The position numbers and the translations under genes are program-made. The notes beneath the pieces were generated by a model. The model was not told the origin of the DNA, did no database searches, and saw nothing but the letters and a program-made list of their open reading frames with translations. Of a stretch of DNA of 64,000 nucleotides, positions 18,801 through 26,699 are shown piece after piece. The stretch covers positions 1-64,000 of the forward strand of contig DXBM01000050.1 in the NCBI GenBank assembly GCA_019116525.1. Reading direction: 5' to 3'. Positions within the stretch are counted from its first letter, which is position 1. Each line of letters begins with the position of its first letter. Origin of the DNA: Candidatus Olsenella pullistercoris (GTDB lineage: Bacteria; Actinomycetota; Coriobacteriia; Coriobacteriales; Atopobiaceae).

Positions 18801-19608
18801 CCATGTCCATGAGGGTGACGGCGCGGTCGTCGCGCCCGAGCTCGTGGCGCATCTCCATGTAGCGGTCAAAGGCCGCGCGCACGACCTTGTCGTCAAACTG
18901 CAGGTGCTCGAGGGCGGTGCCGAAGGTGGTGTGACGGCAGTGGTCGGACCAGTAGGTGTCGATCATGCGGATCTCGGTGATCGTGGGCACGCGCCCCTCG
19001 CCCGCGAAGTAGCTCTGGCAGAAGGTGATGTCCGCGAGGTCCATGGCCAGGCCGCGCTCGTCGACGAAGGCCTGGAGCTCGTCGGAGGAGAGCTCAAGGA
19101 AGCCGTCGAGCACCTCGACGTCGGCGGGCTCGGGGTAGTCCTGGCGCAGCGTGGCACGCGGCTCGAGCGAGGCCTCGCGCGCCTCGACGGGGTTGATCAC
19201 GTAGTGCTTGACGGCAGCGACGTCCTCCTCGGTGAGGTCGCCCTCGAGGACGTAGACCGTCGCGGAGCGCACGGCGGGGCGCTCGCCCTGGGAGATGAGC
19301 TGGATGCACTCGCTCGCGGAGTCGGCGCGCTGGTCGAACTGGCCGGGCAGAAACTCAACGGCAAAGACCGCGGAGCCTGGCGCGACCTCGGGCATCTCGG
19401 TCGTTGCCACGTCAGTCTGCGGCTCCGAGAAGACCGTGGGGACGCAGCGCTCGAAGAGCTCGGGATCGATCCCCTCGACGTCGTAGCGGTTGACGAGGCG
19501 CACCCTGTCGATGGCGCCTATTCCGAGGAGCGTCTTGAGCTCGCGCTCGAGGGCGCGCGCCTCCCCGTCGAACCCGGCCTTCTTCTCCACGTAGATGCGA
19601 GAGACCAT
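15874..19608 (-). CDS. purL: Phosphoribosylformylglycinamidine synthase (fused PurL-PurQ type)
   Basis: 1244 aa; [33 protein letters not shown]; C-terminal glutaminase [40 protein letters not shown]. Confidence 0.95.
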   Translation of the reverse strand: [1244 protein letters not shown]

Positions 19609-19721
19609 GCGCTGCTACCTCCTGGCGCTCAAGGAGTTTGTAAGGTGGCTTACCATTCTACGGCAAAAACCTACCGCTCGCGGGGCTGGGCCGCGCTCCT
19701 CCCGCCGCGCTTGTCCCGCAT

Positions 19722-19802
19722 GCCCCACTTGTACCAGGTGCAAATGGGGCAACACGGTGTCGCCCCACTTGTACCTGGTACAAGTGGGGTCAAGTGGGGT
19801 CA
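19722..19802. repeat. Family C palindromic repeat (C1), overlapping the ecfT stop codon
   Basis: ccccacttgtaccaggtgcaaatggggcaacacggtgtcgccccacttgtacctggtacaagtgggg; 39-nt core identical to C2 and C3. Confidence 0.9.
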
Positions 19803-20591
19803 GCCGAGGAGGGCGAGGGCGACGAGCAGCGCGGCGGTGGCGAGGGCAGCAGCGAGCTCGGGGGCGCCGAGGCGCTGCTCGTGGAGGTGCGTGCGCCCCT
19901 TGCCCCCTTCGTAGCAGCGCGCGTCGAGGGCCCGCGCGAGACCGTCTGCGTGGCGCAGGCCGCTTGCCAGGAGCGCGACCACCACGGGGACAATCGAGCG
20001 AACGCGTCGCGCGACCCCGCCCGTGCCGAGCGCTCCGCCGCGCAGCGACTGCGCGTCGATGATCGCAGAGGCCTCGTCGGCGAGCATGGGCACGAAGCGC
20101 ATCATGAGCGAGAAGACCATCGCGATCTCGTGGCCGGGGAGCCCGATGCGGGAGAGCGGGGAGAGCATCCGGTCAAAGGCGTCCGCGAGCTGCGTTGGCG
20201 TTGTGGTGAGCAGGATGAGCGAGCCCGCGACGAGGGCGACGGCAAAGCGCGCGGTGTAGAGGGCCGCCGCGGCAATGCCCCCGCTCGTGATCGAGAGCGG
20301 TCCGAGCTCGGCCACCACGTCCCCCGTTCGCACGAAGAAGAGGTTGAAGAGCGAGAGCACCGCGAGGAACGCTACGAGCGGCCGGACGGAGGCGATGACG
20401 CTCGCGGCGGGGACGCGCGCGAGAAGCAAGAGGCCCGCCACCGACGCAGCCACAAGGGCGAGCTGCGCGGCGCCCGAGACGCAGAAGACACCGACGAGAA
20501 GCGCGAGCAGGCAGACGATCTTGACGCGGGCGTCGAGCCGGTGGAGCGGCGAGTCGGCGGCAACGTACTGCCCAATGGAGATCCTTAGCAT
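19800..20591 (-). CDS. ECF transporter T component (EcfT/CbiQ family)
   Basis: MLRISIGQYVAADSPLHRLDARVKIVCLLALLV ... PLSRIGLPGHEIAMVFSLMMRFVPMLADEASAIIDAQSLRG. Confidence 0.92.
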   Translation of the reverse strand: MLRISIGQYVAADSPLHRLDARVKIVCLLALLVGVFCVSGAAQLALVAASVAGLLLLARVPAASVIASVRPLVAFLAVLSLFNLFFVRTGDVVAELGPLSITSGGIAAAALYTARFAVALVAGSLILLTTTPTQLADAFDRMLSPLSRIGLPGHEIAMVFSLMMRFVPMLADEASAIIDAQSLRGGALGTGGVARRVRSIVPVVVALLASGLRHADGLARALDARCYEGGKGRTHLHEQRLGAPELAAALATAALLVALALLG

Positions 20592-22378
20592 TCCGCCTCG
20601 CCCCCCTCTGCCGGAAGGGAGCTGCCTGCGGCGCGCACGTTGAGGGCGGCGACAAGATCGTCGGTGGTGAGCGGGTCCCCGAGCGAGGGCCAGCCTCGGC
20701 GCTCGAGCTCGCGGGCCACGCGCAGCGAGCGGGGCAGGCCCAGACCGCCCTCGGCGAGCGCTCGCTCGTTGCGCGCGGCAAAGACTTCGCGAGGGGAGCC
20801 CGCGGCGACGAGGCGCGACCTGTCGAGCGCGATGACCTGGTCGGCACGGGCAGCGTCCTCCATCGAGTGCGTCACCTGCACGAGCGTGACGCCGCGCTCG
20901 GAGAGGCGCGAGAGAACCCGGCGCAGCATGGCGCGCCCGCGCGGGTCGAGCCCGGCGGTCGGCTCGTCGAGGACGAGCACCGACGGCCGCATCGCGAGGA
21001 CGCCGGCGAGCGCGCAGAGCCGCCGCTGCCCGCCGGAGAGCTTGAACGGCGAGACGCCGCGTCGCTCGGAGAGCCCCACGACCTCGAGCGCCTCGCTCAC
21101 GCGGCGTTCGACCTCGTCGGCCGAGAGGCCGAGGTTGCGCGGTCCGAACGCGACGTCCTTCTCGACCGTCTCGGCAAAGAGCTGGCGCTCGGGGTGCTGC
21201 ATCACGTAGCCAACGGCAGTCTGCGCGCGTCGGCGGCCGCGCCTTGTTGAGGTGTCGACGCCGGCAACGAGCACGCGCCCGGAGTCGGGCGCCTCGAGGC
21301 CGCAGAGCAGTCGCAGGAGCGTGGACTTCCCTGAGCCGGTCTGGCCGATGATGGCGGTCGAGCGGCCCTCGGCGATCCTGAGCGAGACGTCGTCGAGCGC
21401 CCGTGAGCGACGGTCGTACGAGAAGGACGCGTGCTCGACCTGCACAATGGGGACGTGGTTTTTCTCACAGAGAGAAGGGGACGGGTTTGTCGCCCCTGGC
21501 GCGGCGCGGCCGGCGGGGGCTTGGGACCTGTCCCCTTCTCTCTGTGAGAAAAACCACGTCCCCATTTGCTCGAGCAGGGTCTGCTCGTCGCAGGTCCAGG
21601 GGAGGCCGAGGCGCTGCGAGAGGCGCGCGGCGAACGGAACCTCGAGGCCGAGGTCCGAGAGCTCCCGCCCATGGGAGAACACCTCGTCGGGCGTGCCGGC
21701 GAGCACGACGCGGCCGTGGTCCAGGACGATCACGCGATCCGCCTCGAGAGCCTCCTCCATGTAGTGCGTGACGTGCACGAGCGTGGTCCCCGCGGCGGCG
21801 AGCCTTCCCATCACGCGGAGGATGGCCGAGCGCCCGCGCACGTCCAGCAGCGACCCCGGCTCGTCGAGCACGAGCACCTTCGGCCGCATCGCGAGCGCTC
21901 CCGCGATGGTGACGCGCTGCCGCTGCCCGCCCGAGAGGCGGGAGGGGTCGGCGCGCGCGAAGTCATCCATGGCAACGCGGTGCAGCTCGCTGGACACACG
22001 CGCAGCGATCTCGTCGCGCGGCAGCCCGAGATTCTCCGGGCCAAAGGCAACGTCGTCCTCGACGACGCTCGTGACTATCTGGTCGTCCGGGTTCTGGAAC
22101 ACGAGGCCGAGCGAGCGACGCGCGCGCCGGTACGCCTCGAGGTCGGGCGCGCCGTCGGCGCAGACCCTCTCGCCCACGAGCTCGACCTCTCCCGCGTCCG
22201 GGGCGAGAAGCCCGCAGATCACGGAGGCGAGCGTGGACTTCCCCGACCCGTTGGCGCCGAGCACGCACACTCGCTCGCCGCGCGCGATCTCGAGCGAGAC
22301 GTCATCGAGCGCGACGACGTCCCCCTCGTACACGAGGCTCACGTGGGCAAGCCTGACCTGGACGTCCCCCGAGCGCAC
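20585..22378 (-). CDS. ECF transporter fused ATPase (EcfA-EcfA'), containing an in-frame family-A repeat in the linker
   Basis: Two Walker A (GANGSGKST, GQTGSGKST) and two signature motifs (LSGGQRQR, LSGGQRR); linker MGTWFFSQREGDRSQ...SPSLCEKNHVPI encoded by the repeat. Confidence 0.93.
   Translation of the reverse strand: MRSGDVQVRLAHVSLVYEGDVVALDDVSLEIARGERVCVLGANGSGKSTLASVICGLLAPDAGEVELVGERVCADGAPDLEAYRRARRSLGLVFQNPDDQIVTSVVEDDVAFGPENLGLPRDEIAARVSSELHRVAMDDFARADPSRLSGGQRQRVTIAGALAMRPKVLVLDEPGSLLDVRGRSAILRVMGRLAAAGTTLVHVTHYMEEALEADRVIVLDHGRVVLAGTPDEVFSHGRELSDLGLEVPFAARLSQRLGLPWTCDEQTLLEQMGTWFFSQREGDRSQAPAGRAAPGATNPSPSLCEKNHVPIVQVEHASFSYDRRSRALDDVSLRIAEGRSTAIIGQTGSGKSTLLRLLCGLEAPDSGRVLVAGVDTSTRRGRRRAQTAVGYVMQHPERQLFAETVEKDVAFGPRNLGLSADEVERRVSEALEVVGLSERRGVSPFKLSGGQRRLCALAGVLAMRPSVLVLDEPTAGLDPRGRAMLRRVLSRLSERGVTLVQVTHSMEDAARADQVIALDRSRLVAAGSPREVFAARNERALAEGGLGLPRSLRVARELERRGWPSLGDPLTTDDLVAALNVRAAGSSLPAEGGEAEC
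21447..21566. repeat. Family A palindromic repeat (A3), 120 bp, intragenic and in frame
   Basis: atggggacgtggtttttctcacagagagaaggggac ... gtccccttctctctgtgagaaaaaccacgtccccat. Confidence 0.92.
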
Positions 22379-22390
22379 GCGTCCCCCAGC

Positions 22391-22969
22391 CTAGCGGGAG
22401 ACGATCTGCGCGACCGGCTTTGACACGAGGACGGTCACCACGCAGTTGAGCGCGATCTTGATGGCGTTGAACGGAAGCAGGACCGGCACGATCATCGCGA
22501 TGACGTCGGTCACGGAGACGGCGGTGTAGAGCGGCGTCACGATGATGTTGCCGATGACGCACGCCACGAGCGAGCAGACGGCGCCGAGCGCCATGCCGAG
22601 AGCGAGGCCACGCGGCCCCTGGACGCGCCGGGCGACAAGGGCGGCGGGCACGCAGAGGGCAACGCCGGCGACGATCGCCATGAGGTGGCCCCACGGGTTG
22701 AAGCTGAAGAGGGTCTTGAGAACCCAGGGGAGCACCACGGCCACGGCTCCGGTGCTCGGGCCGAACGCGAGCGCCGCCACAAAGGCAACGATGCCGGACG
22801 GGTCGTACATGAGCCACGGCGCGGGCGGGAAGATCGGGAACTCCACGAAGGTGAGGACGAAGGAGAGCGCGCAGAGCAGCGCCGTCGTTGCGATGCGCCT
22901 CGTGGACCAGCTGCCGCTCTGGGAGCTGGTGGAGTGCGAGCTGTGTGCGGAATGCGTGGACATGGCCAT
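22391..22969 (-). CDS. Riboflavin ECF transporter S component (RibU-like)
   Basis: Hydrophobic, VLTFVEFPIFPPAPWLMYDPSGIVAFVAALAFGPSTG; downstream of an FMN riboswitch; same operon as ecfAA' and ecfT. Confidence 0.88.
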   Translation of the reverse strand: MAMSTHSAHSSHSTSSQSGSWSTRRIATTALLCALSFVLTFVEFPIFPPAPWLMYDPSGIVAFVAALAFGPSTGAVAVVLPWVLKTLFSFNPWGHLMAIVAGVALCVPAALVARRVQGPRGLALGMALGAVCSLVACVIGNIIVTPLYTAVSVTDVIAMIVPVLLPFNAIKIALNCVVTVLVSKPVAQIVSR

Positions 22970-22985
22970 GGGGCCCTCCGTTTCT

Positions 22986-23113
22986 TCCATCCGGACTGTG
23001 ACCGTTGGTCCTGGAATCTCACCAGGTCAGCCGCCTTTTTAGCGGGTCGCGGACTTCGGGCCGGCACGCGGGCCGCCCGTTACCGCCAGTGGGGACTTTC
23101 ACCCCGCCCTGAA
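22986..23113 (-). ncRNA. FMN riboswitch (RFN element)
   Basis: Minus strand tcagggcggggtgaaagtccccactggcggtaacgggcggcc...cccgc...ggtgagattccaggaccaacggtcacagtccggatggaagaaa matches the conserved RFN core. Confidence 0.93.
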
Positions 23114-23223
23114 ACTGACAGGTGCAGTGTAGCACTCTCGGGCGCCCGGGCGCGCCGCTCGGGCACCTGTCGGCGACGAGCGCCTATACTTGACGGTGAC
23201 CTCGAACCCGTCGAAAGGCTGTC

Positions 23224-24147
23224 ATGTCAGAGAGTGACACTGCCCGAGAGCCCCTTGTGTGGCGCCTGCGCGCCATTGTCGGCGAGGACAACGTGCGAGC
23301 CGACGAGCCCATGAGCGACCACACGACGTTCAAGGTGGGGGGACCTGCCGACCTGTACGTGGTGCCCGAGAGCGCGAGTGAGGTGCGCGACGTCCTTCTC
23401 GCCTGCGAGGAGGCGGGCGTCGATTGCTTTGTGCTCGGTCGCGGCTCTGACCTGCTCGTTTCCGATGAGGGGTATCGCGGCGTGATCGTTGCGGTGGGTG
23501 ACGGCCTCATGGGGGTCTCGGTTGACGGCACGGAGATGACCTGCCAGGCGGGCGTGGACCTGCGGGAGGCGTCCGAGATGGCGTGCGAGCTGGGGCTCTC
23601 CGGCCTTGAGTTCGCGTGCGGCATCCCGGGGTCGGTCGGCGGCGCGTGCTTCATGAACGCCGGTGCCTACGGCGGCTGCGTCGCGGACGTGCTCAAGTGC
23701 GTGCGCGTGCTCGCCCCGGACGGCTCGATGGACGTGGTCGAAGCCAGCGAGCTGGACATGGGCTATCGAAAGAGCCGCGTTGCCTCGGATGGTCTCATTG
23801 TGCTCTCGGCCACATTTGGCCTTGAGCGGGGCGAGCCGGAGAGGATTCGCGCGACGATGGACGACCTCATGTCGCGACGCGAGGAGAAGCAGCCGCTCGA
23901 CCTTCCGAGCGCCGGGTCAACGTTCAAGCGTCCCGAGGGCCACTTCGCGGGCAAGCTCATCATGGACGCCGGCCTGCAGGGCTACCGCGTGGGAGGTGCC
24001 GAGGTCTCGCGCAAGCACGCGGGCTTCGTCGTGAACGTCGGCGGGGCGACCGCGTCCGACGTTCATGCCGTGATTGAGCACGTCCAGGACGAGGTCGAGC
24101 GACAGTTCGGCGTGCGCCTCGAGCCCGAGGTGCGCTTCCTGGGGTAG
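23224..24147 (+). CDS. murB: UDP-N-acetylmuramate dehydrogenase
   Basis: DHTTFKVGGPADLYVVP, GLEFACGIPGSVGGACFMNAGAYGG, LPSAGSTFKRPEGHFAGKLI. Confidence 0.95.
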   Translation: MSESDTAREPLVWRLRAIVGEDNVRADEPMSDHTTFKVGGPADLYVVPESASEVRDVLLACEEAGVDCFVLGRGSDLLVSDEGYRGVIVAVGDGLMGVSVDGTEMTCQAGVDLREASEMACELGLSGLEFACGIPGSVGGACFMNAGAYGGCVADVLKCVRVLAPDGSMDVVEASELDMGYRKSRVASDGLIVLSATFGLERGEPERIRATMDDLMSRREEKQPLDLPSAGSTFKRPEGHFAGKLIMDAGLQGYRVGGAEVSRKHAGFVVNVGGATASDVHAVIEHVQDEVERQFGVRLEPEVRFLG

Positions 24148-24232
24148 GGGCGGCGCGCCACTCGTTCGGGTGCGGAGCTAGCGTGCCCTTCTCGCCGCGA
24201 CGTCGCCGGGCGAGCAGCCGCCGGGTGCGGTG

Positions 24233-24312
24233 GATTAACACGCAGAATCCAGGTGGTATCTATACCAAATCCTGGGCATATATGTTCCTAAACCGGATTC
24301 TGCGTGTTAATC
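24233..24312. repeat. Inverted repeat with 18-bp perfect arms between convergent murB and DUF711 gene
   Basis: gattaacacgcagaatcc ... ggattctgcgtgttaatc. Confidence 0.85.
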
Positions 24313-24367
24313 GCAGGCGAGAAGGGCGAGGGGCCGAGAAGGGCGCGGGGCGAAAGTGCCCGGCCCC

Positions 24368-25768
24368 CTAGTTCTTCAGGCTGTTGAGCGGCGCGGGGAA
24401 GCGGCCGCCGCGGTGCGCGAGCACGGTCCCGGCATAGCGGTTGACCGGCATGACCGGCGCAGAGCCGAAGAGGCCGCCAAACTCCAGCATGTCGCCCTCC
24501 TTGCGGCCGATGGCGGGAATGAGGCGCACCGCCGTGGTCTTGGTGTTGATGACGCCGATGGCCATCTCGTCGGCGATGATGCCGGCGATGGTCTCCACGG
24601 AGGTGTCTCCGGGCACGGCGATCATGTCAAGGCCCACGGAGCACACGCAGGTCATGGCCTCGAGCTTCTCCAGGCTGAGGGCGCCGTCCACGGCCGCACG
24701 AATCATGCCCGCGTCCTCAGAGACGGGGATGAAGGCGCCGGACAGGCCGCCCACGGAGGAGGACGCCATGACGCCGCCCTTCTTGACGGCGTCGTTGAGC
24801 AGCGCGAGCGCGCAGGTGGTGCCGGGGCCGCCGCACTCGCCCACGCCGATTGTCTCCAGAATCTGGGCAACGGAGTCGCCGGCGGCCGGCGTCGGCGCCA
24901 GGGACAGGTCCACGATGCCCTTCTCCACGCCCAGACGGCGGCTTGCCTCGCGGCTCATGAGCTCACCTGCGCGCGTGATCTTGAAGGCGGTCTGCTTGAT
25001 CTTCTCTGCCACGTCCATGAGGCTCGCGGTCTCGGGAAGCTCCGCCAGTGCCGCGGCCATGACACCGGGGCCGGAAACGCCCACGTTGATGACGGCGTCC
25101 GCCTCGCCGGTGCCGTGCACCGCACCTGCCATGAACGGAGAGTCCTCTACCATGTTGGCGAACACGACGAACTTGGCGGCGCCGTAGCAGTCGATGTCGA
25201 CGGTGCGGCGCGCGCACTCGAGGATGGTCTCTGCCGAGAGCAGCACCGCGTCCATGTTGATGCCTGCGCGTGTGGAGGCAACGTTGAGCGAGGAGCAGAC
25301 GCGCTCGGTGGAGGCGAGCGCCTCCGGGATGCTCGCGATGAGGCGGCGGTCGGCGTTGCCCATGCCCTTCTGCACGAGCGCGGAGAAGCCGCCCATGAAG
25401 TCGATGCCGAGGGTCTCGGCCGCGCGGTCCATGGCGTGGGCGATGGGGGAGAGGTCCTCGTTGCGGCACGCCGCGGCGATCTGGGCGACGGGCGTGACGG
25501 AGACGCGCTTGTTCGCAATGGGGATGCCGTACTCGGCCTCGAGGTCGTCGGCGGTCTCGACGAGGTGCTCTGCGGTGCGCGTGATGCGGTCGTAGACCTT
25601 GTCGCACATGCGGTTCATGTCCTCGTCGGCGCAGCCCGAGAGCGAGATGCCCATCGTGATGGTGCGAAGGTCGAGGTTCTGCTCGGAGACCATCGAGAGG
25701 GTCTCGGCGACTTCCTGGGGGGTGATGTCCACGGCGGGCCTTTCTCGCTTGGGTGCCTGTCGCCCCAT
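24368..25768 (-). CDS. PFL family / DUF711 protein
   Basis: [46 protein letters not shown] ... [28 protein letters not shown]. Confidence 0.88.
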   Translation of the reverse strand: MGRQAPKRERPAVDITPQEVAETLSMVSEQNLDLRTITMGISLSGCADEDMNRMCDKVYDRITRTAEHLVETADDLEAEYGIPIANKRVSVTPVAQIAAACRNEDLSPIAHAMDRAAETLGIDFMGGFSALVQKGMGNADRRLIASIPEALASTERVCSSLNVASTRAGINMDAVLLSAETILECARRTVDIDCYGAAKFVVFANMVEDSPFMAGAVHGTGEADAVINVGVSGPGVMAAALAELPETASLMDVAEKIKQTAFKITRAGELMSREASRRLGVEKGIVDLSLAPTPAAGDSVAQILETIGVGECGGPGTTCALALLNDAVKKGGVMASSSVGGLSGAFIPVSEDAGMIRAAVDGALSLEKLEAMTCVCSVGLDMIAVPGDTSVETIAGIIADEMAIGVINTKTTAVRLIPAIGRKEGDMLEFGGLFGSAPVMPVNRYAGTVLAHRGGRFPAPLNSLKN

Positions 25769-25865
25769 TATAGGGAATGGCCCGGGGCGGCTCGGGCTTC
25801 GCCCTCAGGACGGCCTCGCGCGTGGGGTATGCTGGTGGCGATAAACCCAACGAGAGGGAGGGCCC

Positions 25866-26660
25866 ATGCCCGACACCGCGCCCGCCGTCGTCTTCTTTGA
25901 CGTGGACGGCACGCTCACCTGCCCCGAGAGAAACGTTGGCTTTGCCGTGCGCCCAACGGAGCGCGTGCGCGAGGCCGTGCGCGCGCTCGCCGCGCGCGGG
26001 CACGTGGCGGCAATCAGCACCGGCCGCAGCGTGATGGGTCTCGACGGCCTGCGCGACCTGCCGTTCTCCGGCTTTGTGACGCTTGCTGGGGCGTACGTCG
26101 AGCTGAACGGCGAGGTCGTGCACGAGCGCCTTATCGAGGGGGACGTGATCGAGCGCACCATCGATGAGATGCGGAGCGTTGGCATGGAGGCCCTGCTCGA
26201 GGGGACGCGCGGGTGCGCGATCGTGGGCTCTCGAGAGGACCGGGCGCTCAGGGCCTTCTCCGAGCTGCCCGGCATAGACGAGTACGTGGCTGCGGGGCTT
26301 CCGCTCGAGTTCGGCAAGATCGACTTCACCGAGGAGAGCCTGGGGGCGCTGCGCAAGAGCGAGTTTCTCCTCAGCACCTATGACGTCGTGAAGGTGGAGG
26401 GCAAGAACTACGAGCTCTCCCTTCCCGGCTCGAGCAAGGCGCTCGGCGCCCGAGCGCTGCTCGACGCGCTGCCCTTCGCGCCGTCGCGCACCTATGCCCT
26501 GGGCGACTCGGGAAACGATCTTCCGATCATGCGCGAGGCGGACGTGGCAATCGCGATGGGCAATGCCCACGACGAGGTCAAGGCGATTGCCGACTACGTG
26601 ACCGACACCGTGCAGGAGGACGGGGTCGCCACCGCGCTCGAGCACTTCGGCCTCATCTAG
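25866..26660 (+). CDS. Cof-type HAD-IIB family hydrolase
   Basis: VVFFDVDGTLTCPERN ... YALGDSGNDLPIMREADVAIAMGNAHDEVKAIADYVTDTVQEDGVATALEHFGLI. Confidence 0.92.
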   Translation: MPDTAPAVVFFDVDGTLTCPERNVGFAVRPTERVREAVRALAARGHVAAISTGRSVMGLDGLRDLPFSGFVTLAGAYVELNGEVVHERLIEGDVIERTIDEMRSVGMEALLEGTRGCAIVGSREDRALRAFSELPGIDEYVAAGLPLEFGKIDFTEESLGALRKSEFLLSTYDVVKVEGKNYELSLPGSSKALGARALLDALPFAPSRTYALGDSGNDLPIMREADVAIAMGNAHDEVKAIADYVTDTVQEDGVATALEHFGLI

Positions 26661-26699
26661 CTGCGGCGCGTTTGTTTTTCGCGAGAAGGGCGCTGTCGC

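Noticed and set aside
15967-19914. 1315-aa plus-strand ORF opposite purL, and other long antisense ORFs (e.g. 58614-61421, 1341-3932, 29456-31960)
   Set aside because: High-GC codon usage leaves long open antisense frames; translations are low-complexity and show no family signatures, while the opposite strand carries clear housekeeping proteins.
22970-22990. RibU start at MEETEGP (22990)
   Set aside because: That ATG is the conserved GGATGGAAGA 3' end of the FMN riboswitch; the downstream ATG at 22969 preceded by ggaggg is the better start.
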